Shown: positions 16,075 to 29,348, counted from the stretch's first letter. The stretch is DNA of 34,573 nucleotides from Fibrobacter sp. (GCA_024689485.1 JAILDK010000083.1:1-34573); one strand, 5' to 3'. The notes: generated by a model not told the origin, from the sequence alone. Program-made: numbers and translations.

Positions 16075-19000
16075 ATGACATTTGATAAATATCTCGAATC
16101 CGCCAAGTTGCACGGCAACGTGAAAGACTTGATGACCAAGGGTCTCGCCGTGGAATTCATTCAGCCGTGGTACACCCCGCTCACCACGACTCCGGCAACG
16201 ACGGGCATTGCCGTCGGCGGCATCGGCAGCACATACACCGTGACTCCGGCCGGTACGACTCCGGTGACGGGCCTGATTCCGGGCGTCCAAGTTCGCACGG
16301 AAGACCCGAACGATATGCGCTTGCAGAACGTTTTCTACCGCGAAGCCGTGATCGACAAGAAGGCTCCGCTCACCATCCGCAGCTTCTTTGAATTTTCTCG
16401 CAAGAACCAGTTCTACACCTTGAAGGACGCTCAGGGCAACGCTCTGTTCGACTGCAAGAACGAAAAGGAAACCTTGAAGAAGGTCGAAGCCGTTCTCGCC
16501 GACAAGAAGTTCTGGGAAACGAACAAGGACGCTCTCCTCCGCTGGCACACGGAATTCAGCCCGCGCACGCAGGCGATGATCGAAGCCGGCAACACGGTTT
16601 CTCCGGAATTCAACCGCGCCGTTCTCGTCGACTTCTTCGACGGCGAACTCGGTGAAAAGGTCGAAAGCAAGGGCGCTCTCACCGGCGCGTTCGGCGACGA
16701 AGCCGAATTCCTCGGCGAAAAGGGCTACGACGCTCAGAAGATGGACTACACGGCGGAATACCCGCTTTCCCGCACCCAGTATAAGGGTCAGAAGGGCGTC
16801 CAGATTACCCGTTACCAGTACAGCTACGTTCTCCCGAACAACGAACGCATTTCGAGCCTTCCGGTGAGCGCAACCCGTTACGAACTCGTGAACCCGACAA
16901 AGCAGGTCCGCGAAGTGACACTCGTGCAGATGCAGGAAAACTACTGCGGCTACCAGGTTCGCAAGGACCGTGAAAGCGTGCAGGACTCTTCCTTTGTGCT
17001 CGTCCCGGCCGCTCGCGATCCGATGGGCGTCGAATTCAATTCGACACTCGCCGACGGCCGCGTGGTGAAGGGTGTCGAATTCTTCAACAAGAACATCCTT
17101 TCCGAAAGCGACTTCGACGGTTGCATGGGCATTTCCGCTACGTGGAATCCGAAGGACGATGTGAACGTCACCACGAAGCCTCTCTTCTACCGCAACGATC
17201 AGAAGACGGTTCTCGCAGGCGCCCTCCACAGTGGCCGCGTTTCGCAGACCTTCGTCAAGAACGTTTACAGCGGCCGCGAAACCGTCGCTGGTGCAGTCGT
17301 CGCCACGATCCGTTTGAAGCCGAAGGCAAAGGCTACGGTCCAGTTCAACACGGTTCTCGACTTTGCACACATCCGCTTCCACGGTGCACAGGAAACTTTG
17401 AAGAAGTACACCGTCTTCTATCCGGAAGCTTTTGGCCGCGTTCAGGCAATGCTTTCCGAAGCACTGAGCTTTGACGGCGAATTCGAAAAGACCTTTGGCG
17501 AAGCTTACCGTGCACTCGCACCGGAAAAGGCTTTGGCAAAGCTCTTCCCGAAGGACAAGAAGAAGCAGGCGGAATTCCGCTCCCTCGCTCTCAACACGCT
17601 GAGCTTCATTCCAGAAGCGACGGTCTGGGACAAGGACGACAACTTCCTCGTTCGCGAATGCGCGGACTATCCGTTCTTCAACTCTCTCGACGTTTACTTC
17701 TACGGCAGCTTCTCGCTCCTCGCCCTTTTGCCGCGTCTCGATGGCGAAGTGCTGAAGCGTTTTGGCAATGCAATCCTCGCCGAAGACATGACCCGTCGTC
17801 GTCACCACGAATATGTGAACCATCCGTTCGCAGACCTTCCGCAGGCAAAGCTCGAAGGTCCTCTCGCCGTGACCGGTGCTGTGATTCACGACCTCGGAAG
17901 CCCGTTCGTTCCGCATGCCGACGCCTATGACTGGCACAACGTGAAGGAATGGAAGGACCTCGCTCCGAAGTATGTGTTGATGGTTCTCCGTCATTACAAG
18001 TTCACCGGTGAAAAGGCCGTTGTGGACGCTTGCAAGGACGCCGTCTACGCCAGCATGGAATATCTGGAAAAGATGGTCGCCGAAGGCGAAAACTTCCCGC
18101 TCACCCACGGTACGGACGACACGTTCGACAACCTTTCTTCGAACGGCATTTCCGTTTACTGTGGTTCCCTCTGGATCGCCGGTCTCCGCGCAGCAGCCAA
18201 GATCGCCGAACTCGAAGGCGACTCCGCACGTGCCCTCGACTGGAACAAGAAGGCTGACGAAGCCGAAGCCGAATTCCACGCCGCCCTCTGGGACGAAAAC
18301 GAAGGCTACTTCCACTTCTTCGCCACTCCGATCGAAGCGAAGGATGTGAACTTCGAAAACTTCGACAAGGTCGTGGAAGCTCTCGCCGACCTCCTTCCGC
18401 TTTCCGGCACGGATACGCAGAAGCTCCGCGAACTCAACGACTGGCTCGACTTCAGCGAAATTCCGGAAGAAGAAGAACTTTCGAAGCTCGAACTCCGCAA
18501 GTGGAAGAAGACCTGGCTCTACAGCACCGCTCCGGAAGCCTTCACGGATTCCTTCAAGGCCAAGATCGATCTCGATTCCGACGACGTCTTCGCCGACTCG
18601 ATGCTCGCCGACACCTACCTCCGTCTCCTCGACTTGAAGCCGATTACCGACGAAGAAAAGGGCGCACGTACTCTCGACCGCATCTTCAAGACGAACTACA
18701 AGAAGAATTCCCCGCTGCTCGGTGCCGCAAACCTGGTTCACAAGGACGGTTCCCCGCTCGACGAATTCAACTTCCAGGCTCATGACGTTTGGATCGGTAT
18801 TCAGTACAGCATCGCGAGCGGCCTCATTCTGCACAAGAACTTCGACGAAGCCCGCGACATCGTGGAAAGCATGGTCCAGAACCTTTACGAAGAAGCGAAG
18901 ATTCCGTTCGCTGCACCGGAAGGCTTCAACGGTTCCTGCCGTCTCCACGAAGACACGCTCGAAAAGGCTGGCGTTTCTGCATCCGCAGCCAAGACGCTCA

Positions 19001-19230
19001 TCGCCGAACTCGTGAAGAAGAAGGCTCTTCTCCCGGATCAGCGCATCGCTCCGACTCTCACGACGAACCTCGCTTCGTTCAAGAAGTCTTACGGCGCACT
19101 CGCCAAGAAGGCGAAGATTTCGGAAGAAGATCTGTTCACGCTGCTCCACAGCACGGCACTCAAGTACACGGCCGGTAAATATTTCCGTCCGGGCATGGTG
19201 TTCGCCCTGTTCGACGCTCTGAACAAGTAA
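16075..19230 (+). CDS. GH116-like glycosidase (beta-glucosidase / glucosylceramidase-type, DUF608), no signal peptide
   Basis: Likely ATG at 16075 (MTFDKYLESAKLHG). ATTGIAVGGIGSTYTVTPAG; ADAYDWHNVKEWKDLAPKYVLMVLRHYKFTG; LTHGTDDTFDNLSSNGISVYCGSLWIAGLRAAAKIAEL; C-terminal (alpha/alpha)6-like region. Confidence 0.75.
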   Translation: MTFDKYLESAKLHGNVKDLMTKGLAVEFIQPWYTPLTTTPATTGIAVGGIGSTYTVTPAGTTPVTGLIPGVQVRTEDPNDMRLQNVFYREAVIDKKAPLTIRSFFEFSRKNQFYTLKDAQGNALFDCKNEKETLKKVEAVLADKKFWETNKDALLRWHTEFSPRTQAMIEAGNTVSPEFNRAVLVDFFDGELGEKVESKGALTGAFGDEAEFLGEKGYDAQKMDYTAEYPLSRTQYKGQKGVQITRYQYSYVLPNNERISSLPVSATRYELVNPTKQVREVTLVQMQENYCGYQVRKDRESVQDSSFVLVPAARDPMGVEFNSTLADGRVVKGVEFFNKNILSESDFDGCMGISATWNPKDDVNVTTKPLFYRNDQKTVLAGALHSGRVSQTFVKNVYSGRETVAGAVVATIRLKPKAKATVQFNTVLDFAHIRFHGAQETLKKYTVFYPEAFGRVQAMLSEALSFDGEFEKTFGEAYRALAPEKALAKLFPKDKKKQAEFRSLALNTLSFIPEATVWDKDDNFLVRECADYPFFNSLDVYFYGSFSLLALLPRLDGEVLKRFGNAILAEDMTRRRHHEYVNHPFADLPQAKLEGPLAVTGAVIHDLGSPFVPHADAYDWHNVKEWKDLAPKYVLMVLRHYKFTGEKAVVDACKDAVYASMEYLEKMVAEGENFPLTHGTDDTFDNLSSNGISVYCGSLWIAGLRAAAKIAELEGDSARALDWNKKADEAEAEFHAALWDENEGYFHFFATPIEAKDVNFENFDKVVEALADLLPLSGTDTQKLRELNDWLDFSEIPEEEELSKLELRKWKKTWLYSTAPEAFTDSFKAKIDLDSDDVFADSMLADTYLRLLDLKPITDEEKGARTLDRIFKTNYKKNSPLLGAANLVHKDGSPLDEFNFQAHDVWIGIQYSIASGLILHKNFDEARDIVESMVQNLYEEAKIPFAAPEGFNGSCRLHEDTLEKAGVSASAAKTLIAELVKKKALLPDQRIAPTLTTNLASFKKSYGALAKKAKISEEDLFTLLHSTALKYTAGKYFRPGMVFALFDALNK

Positions 19231-19249
19231 TTCGGAACTGCGAAATTCA

Positions 19250-19277
19250 AAAGCCTCCCCGAACGGGGAGGCTTTTT
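19250..19277 (+). terminator. Rho-independent terminator of the GH116-like gene
   Basis: AAAGCCTCCCC-GAAC-GGGGAGGCTTTTTTG. Confidence 0.85.
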
Positions 19278-19327
19278 TGTTGTTCAAAAATTCAGAAGGA
19301 TCGTCGCGTTCAAAAACTTGTACAGTT

Positions 19328-21229
19328 TTAGAACTTCATCACGAGAATCGTGATATCGTCTGCCTGCGGTGCACCGTGGGCAAAGGATTTGAGTTCATCG
19401 AGGAGCGCCAAGCGGATTTCGTCTGCAGAGAGCGCCTGGTACTTTTCGACGAAAGCCTTCAAGCGTTCGAGTCCGAACATTTCGCGTTTATCGTTTGCCG
19501 TTTCCGTCACACCGTCCGTGTACAGCAAAACGGTGTCGCCCGGTTTCACGATCAGGGACTTTTCACGAATGATCTTGCTGTTGTCATCGACCATGCCGAG
19601 CGCAATGCCGCCGCTCTTGATGGTATCCAACGTGTTATCCGCCTTCTTAAAATGCAGAATGTGTTCGTGACCGCAGCTCGTGTAATGCAAAGCCTTGGAG
19701 CGCGGATTCCATTCAAAGAAGAGAAGCGATGCAAACATCGTTTCGGAAATGTGCCCCGCCAAGTCTGAATTCACACGCACGAGGGCGCGGTAGGAATTCA
19801 CAAAGTAACGGCATTCCGCATGCAAGAAGGCGTATAGCGAAGTCATCACCATGCCCGCCGGAACGCCTTTACCCGAGACGTCACCGATGACTATGCCCAG
19901 GTTTCCATTCGGCAAATCCAAAAAGTCGAAGTAGTCGCCTCCGATTTCCTTGGCCGGAGTCATCGAACCCGCCAAAGAAATCCCGTCGAATTTTGGAATC
20001 TTGTGCGGCAAAAGCCCCGACTGAATGTGGAAGCCGAGCTGCAGTTCCGCCTGGGTTCGCGCCTGGTTCTGACGTTCCATCACGGCTTCGTTCGCCTTGA
20101 GAATCATCGTGGCGTAGTGGGCAAAATTCTGCACCAGGTAGTAATCACTTTCGGTGAAGTAACGTTCGTAAAGCTTGTTTTCGACGACAAGAACGCCGAG
20201 CAGCTGCTGGTTAAAGTTCAGCGGTTCAAGGATCAGCGAGCGGATGTTCGCGGCGCGGCTTCCGAGAGAAAGGATTCTACCGTCCTGACTTGCGAAAGGC
20301 ACATACGTTCCGATGCGAGACATGCCGCATTCCCAGACGATGTTATCGTGTTCGCTGATGTTCTGCGAAAGAGCGATTTCCTTGAGCGTTTCCACATGGG
20401 TAAAGCTCATTTCGTTTCCGCGGACAAGCGGGAAGAAGACGCCGTAAATGTCCGAGCAGCGGAAGAGCTGTTCCTTTTCGTCCCAGATGTAAATGGCGGC
20501 GGATTTTGCTTCGATGCCCTGGGCGAGGTTCGTGAGGAAGTTCTGCAAGGATTCGTGCAAATCCGAGAAGTCGTTCACGGTTTCGCCCATCTTTGTCACA
20601 ATCTTGTGATTCACCTTGCGTTCTTCGTCATGCGCCACGATCATGCGGTCCTTGTGCGCAATCCAGTTGCGGTAACGGCACATGAACACGTAGCCAATTT
20701 GGGCAATGAAGAACAAGCGGAACGGAGGCAACACGAGGAAGGTACTCATGATGAAGAAGTAGAAGACGAGATGGACTCGCATCTTCGGATAGTACGACAT
20801 CGACGTGTACAGGCGGTCAAAGTAGAAGACGACCAAGGCCCCGATGATCAGCGGAATCAAAAATACCGGCGGACGCAGAATGTGGAAGCAAATGACATTG
20901 CTCACGATATAGATCAAGAACGCCACAATCGACCGCACCCGGTAAGCCTTCCGGATCGGTTCCACCGCTTTACGGTTTTCTTCCCGAATGAACAGGAACA
21001 TGAAGGAGAGCATCATGAAGATGTCGCCAATCGGATTCATCGTCCAAAGGACCGGATGATCCCCCATAAAACGGGTAAACACACTGTTCCACAAAACCAT
21101 GAAGCACGCAAAGGCAAGCCACGGCATCTGTCGGGCGGCCGGACGTTTTCCATGCAACTCGACGAGCATCATGAAAAGCGGGAACGCCGAGAGCAGCGGA
21201 ATCAGCGAAAGTAGGATATTATAAATCAC
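19328..21229 (-). CDS. Membrane-anchored GAF + PP2C/SpoIIE (RsbU-like) serine phosphatase
   Basis: 633 aa; multiple N-terminal TMs, GAF-like centre, then QSGLLPHKIPKFDGISLAGSMTPAKEIGGDYFDFLDL...GIVIGDVSGKGVPAGMVMTSL...LLYTDGVTETANDKREMFG. Confidence 0.9.
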   Translation of the reverse strand: MIYNILLSLIPLLSAFPLFMMLVELHGKRPAARQMPWLAFACFMVLWNSVFTRFMGDHPVLWTMNPIGDIFMMLSFMFLFIREENRKAVEPIRKAYRVRSIVAFLIYIVSNVICFHILRPPVFLIPLIIGALVVFYFDRLYTSMSYYPKMRVHLVFYFFIMSTFLVLPPFRLFFIAQIGYVFMCRYRNWIAHKDRMIVAHDEERKVNHKIVTKMGETVNDFSDLHESLQNFLTNLAQGIEAKSAAIYIWDEKEQLFRCSDIYGVFFPLVRGNEMSFTHVETLKEIALSQNISEHDNIVWECGMSRIGTYVPFASQDGRILSLGSRAANIRSLILEPLNFNQQLLGVLVVENKLYERYFTESDYYLVQNFAHYATMILKANEAVMERQNQARTQAELQLGFHIQSGLLPHKIPKFDGISLAGSMTPAKEIGGDYFDFLDLPNGNLGIVIGDVSGKGVPAGMVMTSLYAFLHAECRYFVNSYRALVRVNSDLAGHISETMFASLLFFEWNPRSKALHYTSCGHEHILHFKKADNTLDTIKSGGIALGMVDDNSKIIREKSLIVKPGDTVLLYTDGVTETANDKREMFGLERLKAFVEKYQALSADEIRLALLDELKSFAHGAPQADDITILVMKF

Positions 21230-21744
21230 TTGGGAAAAATAATAAAGGATTCGGTTCTAAGCCAATCCCGATGTTTTTCAATGGGAATTTTCTGCAACTT
21301 CGCGGCGAGTTTCTTGCCGAAGTCCGTTGCCATTCTGTCTGGATCCGGGACAATCTGGACACGTCCCAGGTCTAAACGGTCGGCGTCATAACAGGAATCG
21401 ATCGTCGGATCGCCCGAAGCCGGTTCGACCGTATGCATTCGGCAGGCGTGCAAAAGTTTTTCAAAGCGTTCGTCGTCGAGCTGAAAAAGTTTGCCACGGA
21501 GTTCTTCGGCATACGCGGCTCCACGGGGACCGTGTTCTTCGTCGTAGCCGTCGTGCACACGTTTCGAATCATGGAAAAGGGAGAAGAGCCGCACGACCGT
21601 TTCGTCGGCGTGCGTCTTTTTCGCGAGCAAGAGTCCATTGAATTCCACCTGATGCCAATGTTCAAGCCCGTGTACGGACTTTCTGTCGAACAGGCGGTTT
21701 TCGTAGATGAACTCTTCGAGAGCGGCGAAGTCAATCTCTTCCAT
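21226..21744 (-). CDS. HD domain protein (putative phosphohydrolase)
   Basis: 172 aa; SVHGLEHWHQVEFNGLLLA, VRLFSLFHDSKRVHDG; overlaps the PP2C gene by 4 bp. Confidence 0.75.
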   Translation of the reverse strand: MEEIDFAALEEFIYENRLFDRKSVHGLEHWHQVEFNGLLLAKKTHADETVVRLFSLFHDSKRVHDGYDEEHGPRGAAYAEELRGKLFQLDDERFEKLLHACRMHTVEPASGDPTIDSCYDADRLDLGRVQIVPDPDRMATDFGKKLAAKLQKIPIEKHRDWLRTESFIIFPK

Positions 21745-21745
21745 C

Positions 21746-24346
21746 TTACTTTCCGTAGTGCACCTTCAGTTCCGTCAAAGTCTGGAGCGCCTGGAGCGGA
21801 GTCATTTCTTCTGGCTTCATGCGCTTGATTTCTTCGAGCAAAAGCTGGGTATCTTCATCAGGCGGTGCAAAGATATCGACCTGCGGCTGCGCCTTGAGTT
21901 CCTGCTTGTGCTTGGAATCGCTCGGATCGATCTGCTGCTTTTCAAGGCGCAAAAGGATCTTGCGGGCGCGGCGCACGACTTCGGAAGGAAGCCCCGCCAT
22001 TTCCGCCACATGGATACCGTAGCTCGAATCGCAAGCGCCGGCGATAATCTTGTGCAAAAAGATCAGCTTGTCGCCGTCTTCGCGGACCGCGATCTGGTAG
22101 TTGCCCGCATGTTCCAAGGAATCGGCAAGAGTCGTCATTTCGTGGTAATGCGTTGCAAAGAGCGTAATCGCGGCGCGCTTTTCGTTGTCGTGGAGCGTTT
22201 CAAAAATCGCCCAGGCAATCGAAAGACCGTCGAACGTACTGGTACCGCGGCCGATTTCATCGAGCAGCACAAGGCTCTTGTCGGTCGCATTTCGCAAAAT
22301 GTTCGCCGTTTCGATCATTTCCACCATGAACGTAGAAAGGCCGCGCGAAAGGCGATCGCTTGCACCGACACGCGTAAAGATTCTGTCTACGACACCGATG
22401 CGGGCACATTCCGCAGGCACAAACGAACCGATCTGCGCCATGAGAACGATGAGCCCCGTCTGGCGAAGGTACGTCGATTTACCGGCCATGTTCGGACCGG
22501 TGATAAGCATCATGCGGTGCGCTTCTGGCGAAAGGGAAACGTCGTTCGGCACAAAGGAAAGGTCTGGGTTGGCGGCGACGATGACCGGGTGGAATCCTCC
22601 GCGGATTTCGATGCCCGTTCCGTCAAAGACTTCGGCGCGGGTGTAACCGCGCTTGCGAGCGGCCACCGCCAAGCTGTAGAAAGAATCCACTTCGGAGACC
22701 GCTTCCGCAATGTCCTGCAGTTCGTTGCGTTCGGCATTGACCGATTCGCGGAGCTTGCAGAAGATGCGGTATTCGAGGTCGTGAATGCGGCTTTCCGCAC
22801 TCGAAATGATCGTTTCGCATTCCTTCATTTCGGGCGTGATGTAGCGTTCCGCATTCACCGTCGTCTGTTTGCGAATGTATTCCGGCGGAATCTTGTCCGA
22901 ATGGATCTTCGAAACTTCGATGTAATAGCCAAAGACCTTGTTGTAGCTGACCTTGAGCGTGTTCACGCCCAAGCGTTCCCGTTCACGAGCTTCCAAGGAG
23001 CCGATCCAATCGCGGCGATCCTTGATTTCGGCATTCATCTGGTCAAGTTCCGGAGCGGCGCCTTCGCGGATCATGCCGCCTTCGCGCACGGTCATCGGAA
23101 GATCGTCGTTCAGCATGCGCAAGATTTCGTCGCCCTTGCCTTCTGCGGCGAGGAGCGTTTCTGCCAAATCGTGGAACAGCGGAGACTTTAAGCTCGAAAG
23201 GGCTTCTGCAACCTTCACCGCCTTGGAAAGGGAACGTCCCATGCCGTACAGGTCGCGCGCATTCGCACGTCCACTGCCCACGCGACCCATTAGGCGTTCC
23301 ATGTCCAAAATTTCACGGAGCGCGAGCTTCAATTCATCAAGGACAATCGGATTCGAAACGAGTTCTGCAACCGCTTCGGAGCGTTCTTCGATCCGCTTCA
23401 CGGAAACGAGAGGATGCGAAATCCATTCCCGCAGCCTGCGACCGCCCATCGCCGTGACCGTATAATCGAGCACGTACATGAGCGTACTCTGCGGATCGTC
23501 GGCATTCAGCGGACGCACCAGTTCCAAGTTGCGGAGCGTCGCCGGGTCAAGCACCATGTAATCGCCAAGGTCCAAAAGTTCGAGGTGCGTAATGTGCGAA
23601 AGCTCGGACTTTTTCTGGTCGATCAAATACCAAAGGATCGCGCCTGCGACACGGGTCTTTTCATCTTGACCGTCGAGGCCAAGGGATTCCACACTCGCCA
23701 TCTTGAAATGGTTCTGCAAAACTTCCGTCGCATTCTGGAGCGCATAATGTTCTTCTGCAACAGGCGTCACCAAAATGCATTCGGCGCGGACAAATTCCGC
23801 AATGGACTTCGGGAGTTCCACGCCCTGCGGAACGAGGACTTCCTTTGGCATGCGGCGAGCAAATTCACTTTCAAAATTCTGAATCGGCGATTCCGAAACG
23901 GCAAAGTAGCCGGTCGTCACATCGGCAAAAGCGAACGCGATCGAATTCTTTTGCGGTAAAACGGCACAGAGGTAATTCGCCACCTTGGCGTCCAGGTTTC
24001 CCTCGTTCATCGAGGTTCCTGCGCTGATGACTTCCACGATCGCGCGTTTCACGATTCCCTTGGCGAGTTTTGGATCTTCGACCTGTTCGCAGACCGCGAC
24101 TTTATAGCCTGCGGCGACCATCTTCGGGAAATATCTGTCCGAAGCGTGATGCGGGAATCCGCAGAGCGGCGTTGCGCCCGAGGCTCCGTTGTTACGGCTC
24201 GTAAGGGTTAAGCCCAAGATTTTAGAAGCGATTTCGGCGTCCGATTCGAAGAGTTCGAAGAAGTCGCCCATGCGAAAGAAAAGAATGCAGTCGGGATTCT
24301 GGGCCTTGATCTCGTAATACTGCTTCATTAACGGGGTTACACTCAC
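21746..24346 (-). CDS. mutS: DNA mismatch repair protein MutS
   Basis: 866 aa; MKQYYEIKAQNPDCILFFRMGDFFELF; MLITGPNMAGKSTYLRQTGLIVLMAQIGSFVPA; LLDEIGRGTSTFDGLSIAWA. Confidence 0.97.
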   Translation of the reverse strand: MSVTPLMKQYYEIKAQNPDCILFFRMGDFFELFESDAEIASKILGLTLTSRNNGASGATPLCGFPHHASDRYFPKMVAAGYKVAVCEQVEDPKLAKGIVKRAIVEVISAGTSMNEGNLDAKVANYLCAVLPQKNSIAFAFADVTTGYFAVSESPIQNFESEFARRMPKEVLVPQGVELPKSIAEFVRAECILVTPVAEEHYALQNATEVLQNHFKMASVESLGLDGQDEKTRVAGAILWYLIDQKKSELSHITHLELLDLGDYMVLDPATLRNLELVRPLNADDPQSTLMYVLDYTVTAMGGRRLREWISHPLVSVKRIEERSEAVAELVSNPIVLDELKLALREILDMERLMGRVGSGRANARDLYGMGRSLSKAVKVAEALSSLKSPLFHDLAETLLAAEGKGDEILRMLNDDLPMTVREGGMIREGAAPELDQMNAEIKDRRDWIGSLEARERERLGVNTLKVSYNKVFGYYIEVSKIHSDKIPPEYIRKQTTVNAERYITPEMKECETIISSAESRIHDLEYRIFCKLRESVNAERNELQDIAEAVSEVDSFYSLAVAARKRGYTRAEVFDGTGIEIRGGFHPVIVAANPDLSFVPNDVSLSPEAHRMMLITGPNMAGKSTYLRQTGLIVLMAQIGSFVPAECARIGVVDRIFTRVGASDRLSRGLSTFMVEMIETANILRNATDKSLVLLDEIGRGTSTFDGLSIAWAIFETLHDNEKRAAITLFATHYHEMTTLADSLEHAGNYQIAVREDGDKLIFLHKIIAGACDSSYGIHVAEMAGLPSEVVRRARKILLRLEKQQIDPSDSKHKQELKAQPQVDIFAPPDEDTQLLLEEIKRMKPEEMTPLQALQTLTELKVHYGK

Positions 24347-25044
24347 GGGGTCCCCATCGAAAGTTCAATTTGCGAAGGATCGGATTCAGGCGGCTTCGGA
24401 GCGTCCGGCTTTTCGTTCTGCGCGTAATTCGGAACGATTTCGTTCGAATTGAGCAGTTCCTGGAATTCGCGAAGGCGCGGAAGGTCTTGCGGAATCTTGT
24501 TGATGCCGAAGTACTTCAAAAAGTCGTCTGTCGTCACATAAGTATAAGGGTTACCGACGGTTTCTGCGCGAGCGCCGAGGGCGATCAGCTTCTTTTCGAG
24601 CAAGCTCTTTAACGGACCGTCGCAAGAAACACCGCGCACCTGTTCGAGCGCTGCACGGGTAATCGGTTGCTGGTAGGCGACGATCGAAAGCGTTTCCAAT
24701 GCCGCCTGCGAAAGTCTGCGAAGGTTTGCATCCGGAAAGAGCTTTCTCACCCACGGATAATATCTTGCGCGGGTACGGAAGCGGTAACCGCCCGCCTGTT
24801 CCACGATTTCAAACGGCGAATCGATCTTGTTCAGATTGTCGTTTGCAATGCGCAGAGCTTCTGCGACGGTTTTCGAGTCGAGAAAGTCCCCGATGATGTC
24901 CTTTAATTTTTTGAGCGTCACCACATCCGGAGATGCAAAGACCAAGGCTTGGACAATTCGCGCCAAATCCTCGTTGGACTCAATTTTCGGAAGATCGGAA
25001 ACTTCTTCGTTTTCCTTAGAATCTTTGGATACATCTACTGCCAT
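24343..25044 (-). CDS. scpB: Segregation and condensation protein ScpB
   Basis: 233 aa; ARIVQALVFASPDVVTLKKL, QAALETLSIVAYQQPITRAALEQVRGVSCDGPLKSLLEKKLI; 4-bp overlap with mutS. Confidence 0.92.
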   Translation of the reverse strand: MAVDVSKDSKENEEVSDLPKIESNEDLARIVQALVFASPDVVTLKKLKDIIGDFLDSKTVAEALRIANDNLNKIDSPFEIVEQAGGYRFRTRARYYPWVRKLFPDANLRRLSQAALETLSIVAYQQPITRAALEQVRGVSCDGPLKSLLEKKLIALGARAETVGNPYTYVTTDDFLKYFGINKIPQDLPRLREFQELLNSNEIVPNYAQNEKPDAPKPPESDPSQIELSMGTP

Positions 25045-25144
25045 ACCTTTAATTTAAGAATTTTTTGGGAATCCTCGTAAAATCCTCAGCCAGCGACGCT
25101 TGATTTTCTATCTTTACGCCTGTGAAATTTCACGAGGTATAACT

Positions 25145-26998
25145 ATGAGAGATCTGCGTTCTAAAAAGACTATTGAAGGCCGCGAAATGGCAGGCGCACG
25201 TGCGCTCTGGATCGCGACTGGCACAAAACCGGAAGAATTCGGAAGACCTGTCATTGCGATTTGCAACAGCTTCACGGAATTTGTCCCGGGCCACGTTCAC
25301 CTTCGCAACGTCGGCAAGATTGTCGCAGAAAGCATCCGCAAAGCGGGCGGCATTCCTAAGGAAATGAACACGATCGCCGTCGATGACGGTATCGCTATGG
25401 GCCACGATGGCATGCTTTACAGCCTTCCTTCCCGCGATTTGATTGCGGACTCCGTGGAATACATGGCAAACGCTCACCGCGCCGACGCTCTTGTCTGCAT
25501 CAGTAACTGCGACAAGGTGACTCCGGGTATGCTCATGGCTGCGATGCGTTTGAACATTCCTGCCGTTTTCGTTTCCGGCGGTCCGATGGAAGCCGGTCAC
25601 GTGAAGCAGAAAGACGGTTCCGACCGCGCCCTCGACTTGATCGACGCGATGATCGACTCCGCCGACACGAGCGTTTCCGATGAAGAAACCGCTGCAATCG
25701 AAGCCGCCGCCTGCCCGACTTGCGGTAGCTGCTCCGGTATGTTCACCGCCAACTCGATGAACTCCCTTACCGAAGCGATCGGCCTTTCCCTTCCGGGTAA
25801 CGGTTCTATCGTCGCCACGAACGCCGAACGTCAGAAGCTCTTTGAAGAAGCGGGACGTCGCATTGTGGAACTCTGCCACCGCTACTATGACGAAGATGAT
25901 GACACCGTCCTTCCGCGTTCCATCGCTACGAAGGAAGCTTTCGAAAACGCCATGCGCCTCGACATCGCCATGGGCGGTAGCTCGAACACGGTTCTTCACC
26001 TTCTCGCCGTTGCACAGGAAGCCGGCGCGGACTTCACCATGAAGGACATCGACCGCCTTTCCCGCAACACGCCTTGCATTTGTAAGGTCGCCCCGACCGT
26101 TCACAACATCCACGTGGAAGATGTGAACCGCGCAGGCGGCATCTTCGGCATTCTCGCCGAACTCGACCGCATGGGCCTGATTCACCGCGAATGCCACACC
26201 GTTCACGCGAAGACGATGGGCGAAGCCATTGAAACGAACGACGTGATGCGCAATCCGTCGGAAGAAATCAAGCAGCGTTATCTCGCAGGTCCGGGCCGCA
26301 AGTTCAACATTACGGCTTTCTCTCAGGACTTCCATTACGATTCCCTCGATCTCGACCGTGCAAACGGTGCAATCCGCGATGCAGAACACGCCTATTCGAA
26401 GGATGGCGGTCTCGCTGTTCTTTACGGTAACCTCGCCGTAGACGGTTGCATTGTGAAGACCGCTGGCGTTGACGAATCCATTCTCAAGTTCACAGGTCCG
26501 GCTGTCGTGTTCGAAAGCCAGGACGACGCTGTGAAGGGCATTCTCGACCCGAACCGCGTCAAGGCGGGCGATGTGGTCGTGATCCGTTACGAAGGTCCGA
26601 AGGGCGGTCCTGGCATGCAGGAAATGCTCTACCCGACGAGCTACCTCAAGAGCCGTCATTTGGGCAAGCTCTGCGCCCTTCTCACCGATGGCCGCTTCTC
26701 CGGCGGTACGAGCGGTCTTTCGATCGGTCACGCAAGCCCGGAAGCCGCCAGCAAGGGTAACATCGGCCTCGTCAAGGATGGCGATATCATCGAAATCGAC
26801 ATTCCGAACCGCACGATCAACGTCGGCCTCACCGACGCAGAACTCGACGAACGTCGCAAGGAAATGGAATCCCGTGGCGCCAAGGCTTGGAAGCCGGAAC
26901 ATCGCGACCGCAAGGTGTCCAAGGCTCTGCAGGCTTACGGCCTCATGGCTTCGAGCGCCGACAAGGGTGCCGTCCGCGACATCAACAACATCCTTTAA
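25145..26998 (+). CDS. ilvD: Dihydroxy-acid dehydratase
   Basis: [80 protein letters not shown] opens at 25100 but ATG at 25145 with an upstream GAGG is the likely start. Confidence 0.95.
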   Translation: MRDLRSKKTIEGREMAGARALWIATGTKPEEFGRPVIAICNSFTEFVPGHVHLRNVGKIVAESIRKAGGIPKEMNTIAVDDGIAMGHDGMLYSLPSRDLIADSVEYMANAHRADALVCISNCDKVTPGMLMAAMRLNIPAVFVSGGPMEAGHVKQKDGSDRALDLIDAMIDSADTSVSDEETAAIEAAACPTCGSCSGMFTANSMNSLTEAIGLSLPGNGSIVATNAERQKLFEEAGRRIVELCHRYYDEDDDTVLPRSIATKEAFENAMRLDIAMGGSSNTVLHLLAVAQEAGADFTMKDIDRLSRNTPCICKVAPTVHNIHVEDVNRAGGIFGILAELDRMGLIHRECHTVHAKTMGEAIETNDVMRNPSEEIKQRYLAGPGRKFNITAFSQDFHYDSLDLDRANGAIRDAEHAYSKDGGLAVLYGNLAVDGCIVKTAGVDESILKFTGPAVVFESQDDAVKGILDPNRVKAGDVVVIRYEGPKGGPGMQEMLYPTSYLKSRHLGKLCALLTDGRFSGGTSGLSIGHASPEAASKGNIGLVKDGDIIEIDIPNRTINVGLTDAELDERRKEMESRGAKAWKPEHRDRKVSKALQAYGLMASSADKGAVRDINNIL

Positions 26999-27014
26999 TT
27001 TTTCAAAATTGTAG

Positions 27015-29321
<2,307 letters not shown>

Positions 29322-29348
29322 GTTTTCGAAAATCCGCTGAACCTTTAC

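Noticed and set aside
16051-19287. 1078-aa antisense ORF opposite the GH116-like gene, plus long antisense ORFs opposite SulP (11226..13022), ilvD (25130..26902) and icd (27003..29402)
   Set aside because: These sit opposite clearly conserved genes and have His/Arg/Glu/Val-rich composition expected from reading biased codons (GAA/TTC, GAC/GTC, CTC/GAG) in reverse. They look like codon-bias artefacts.
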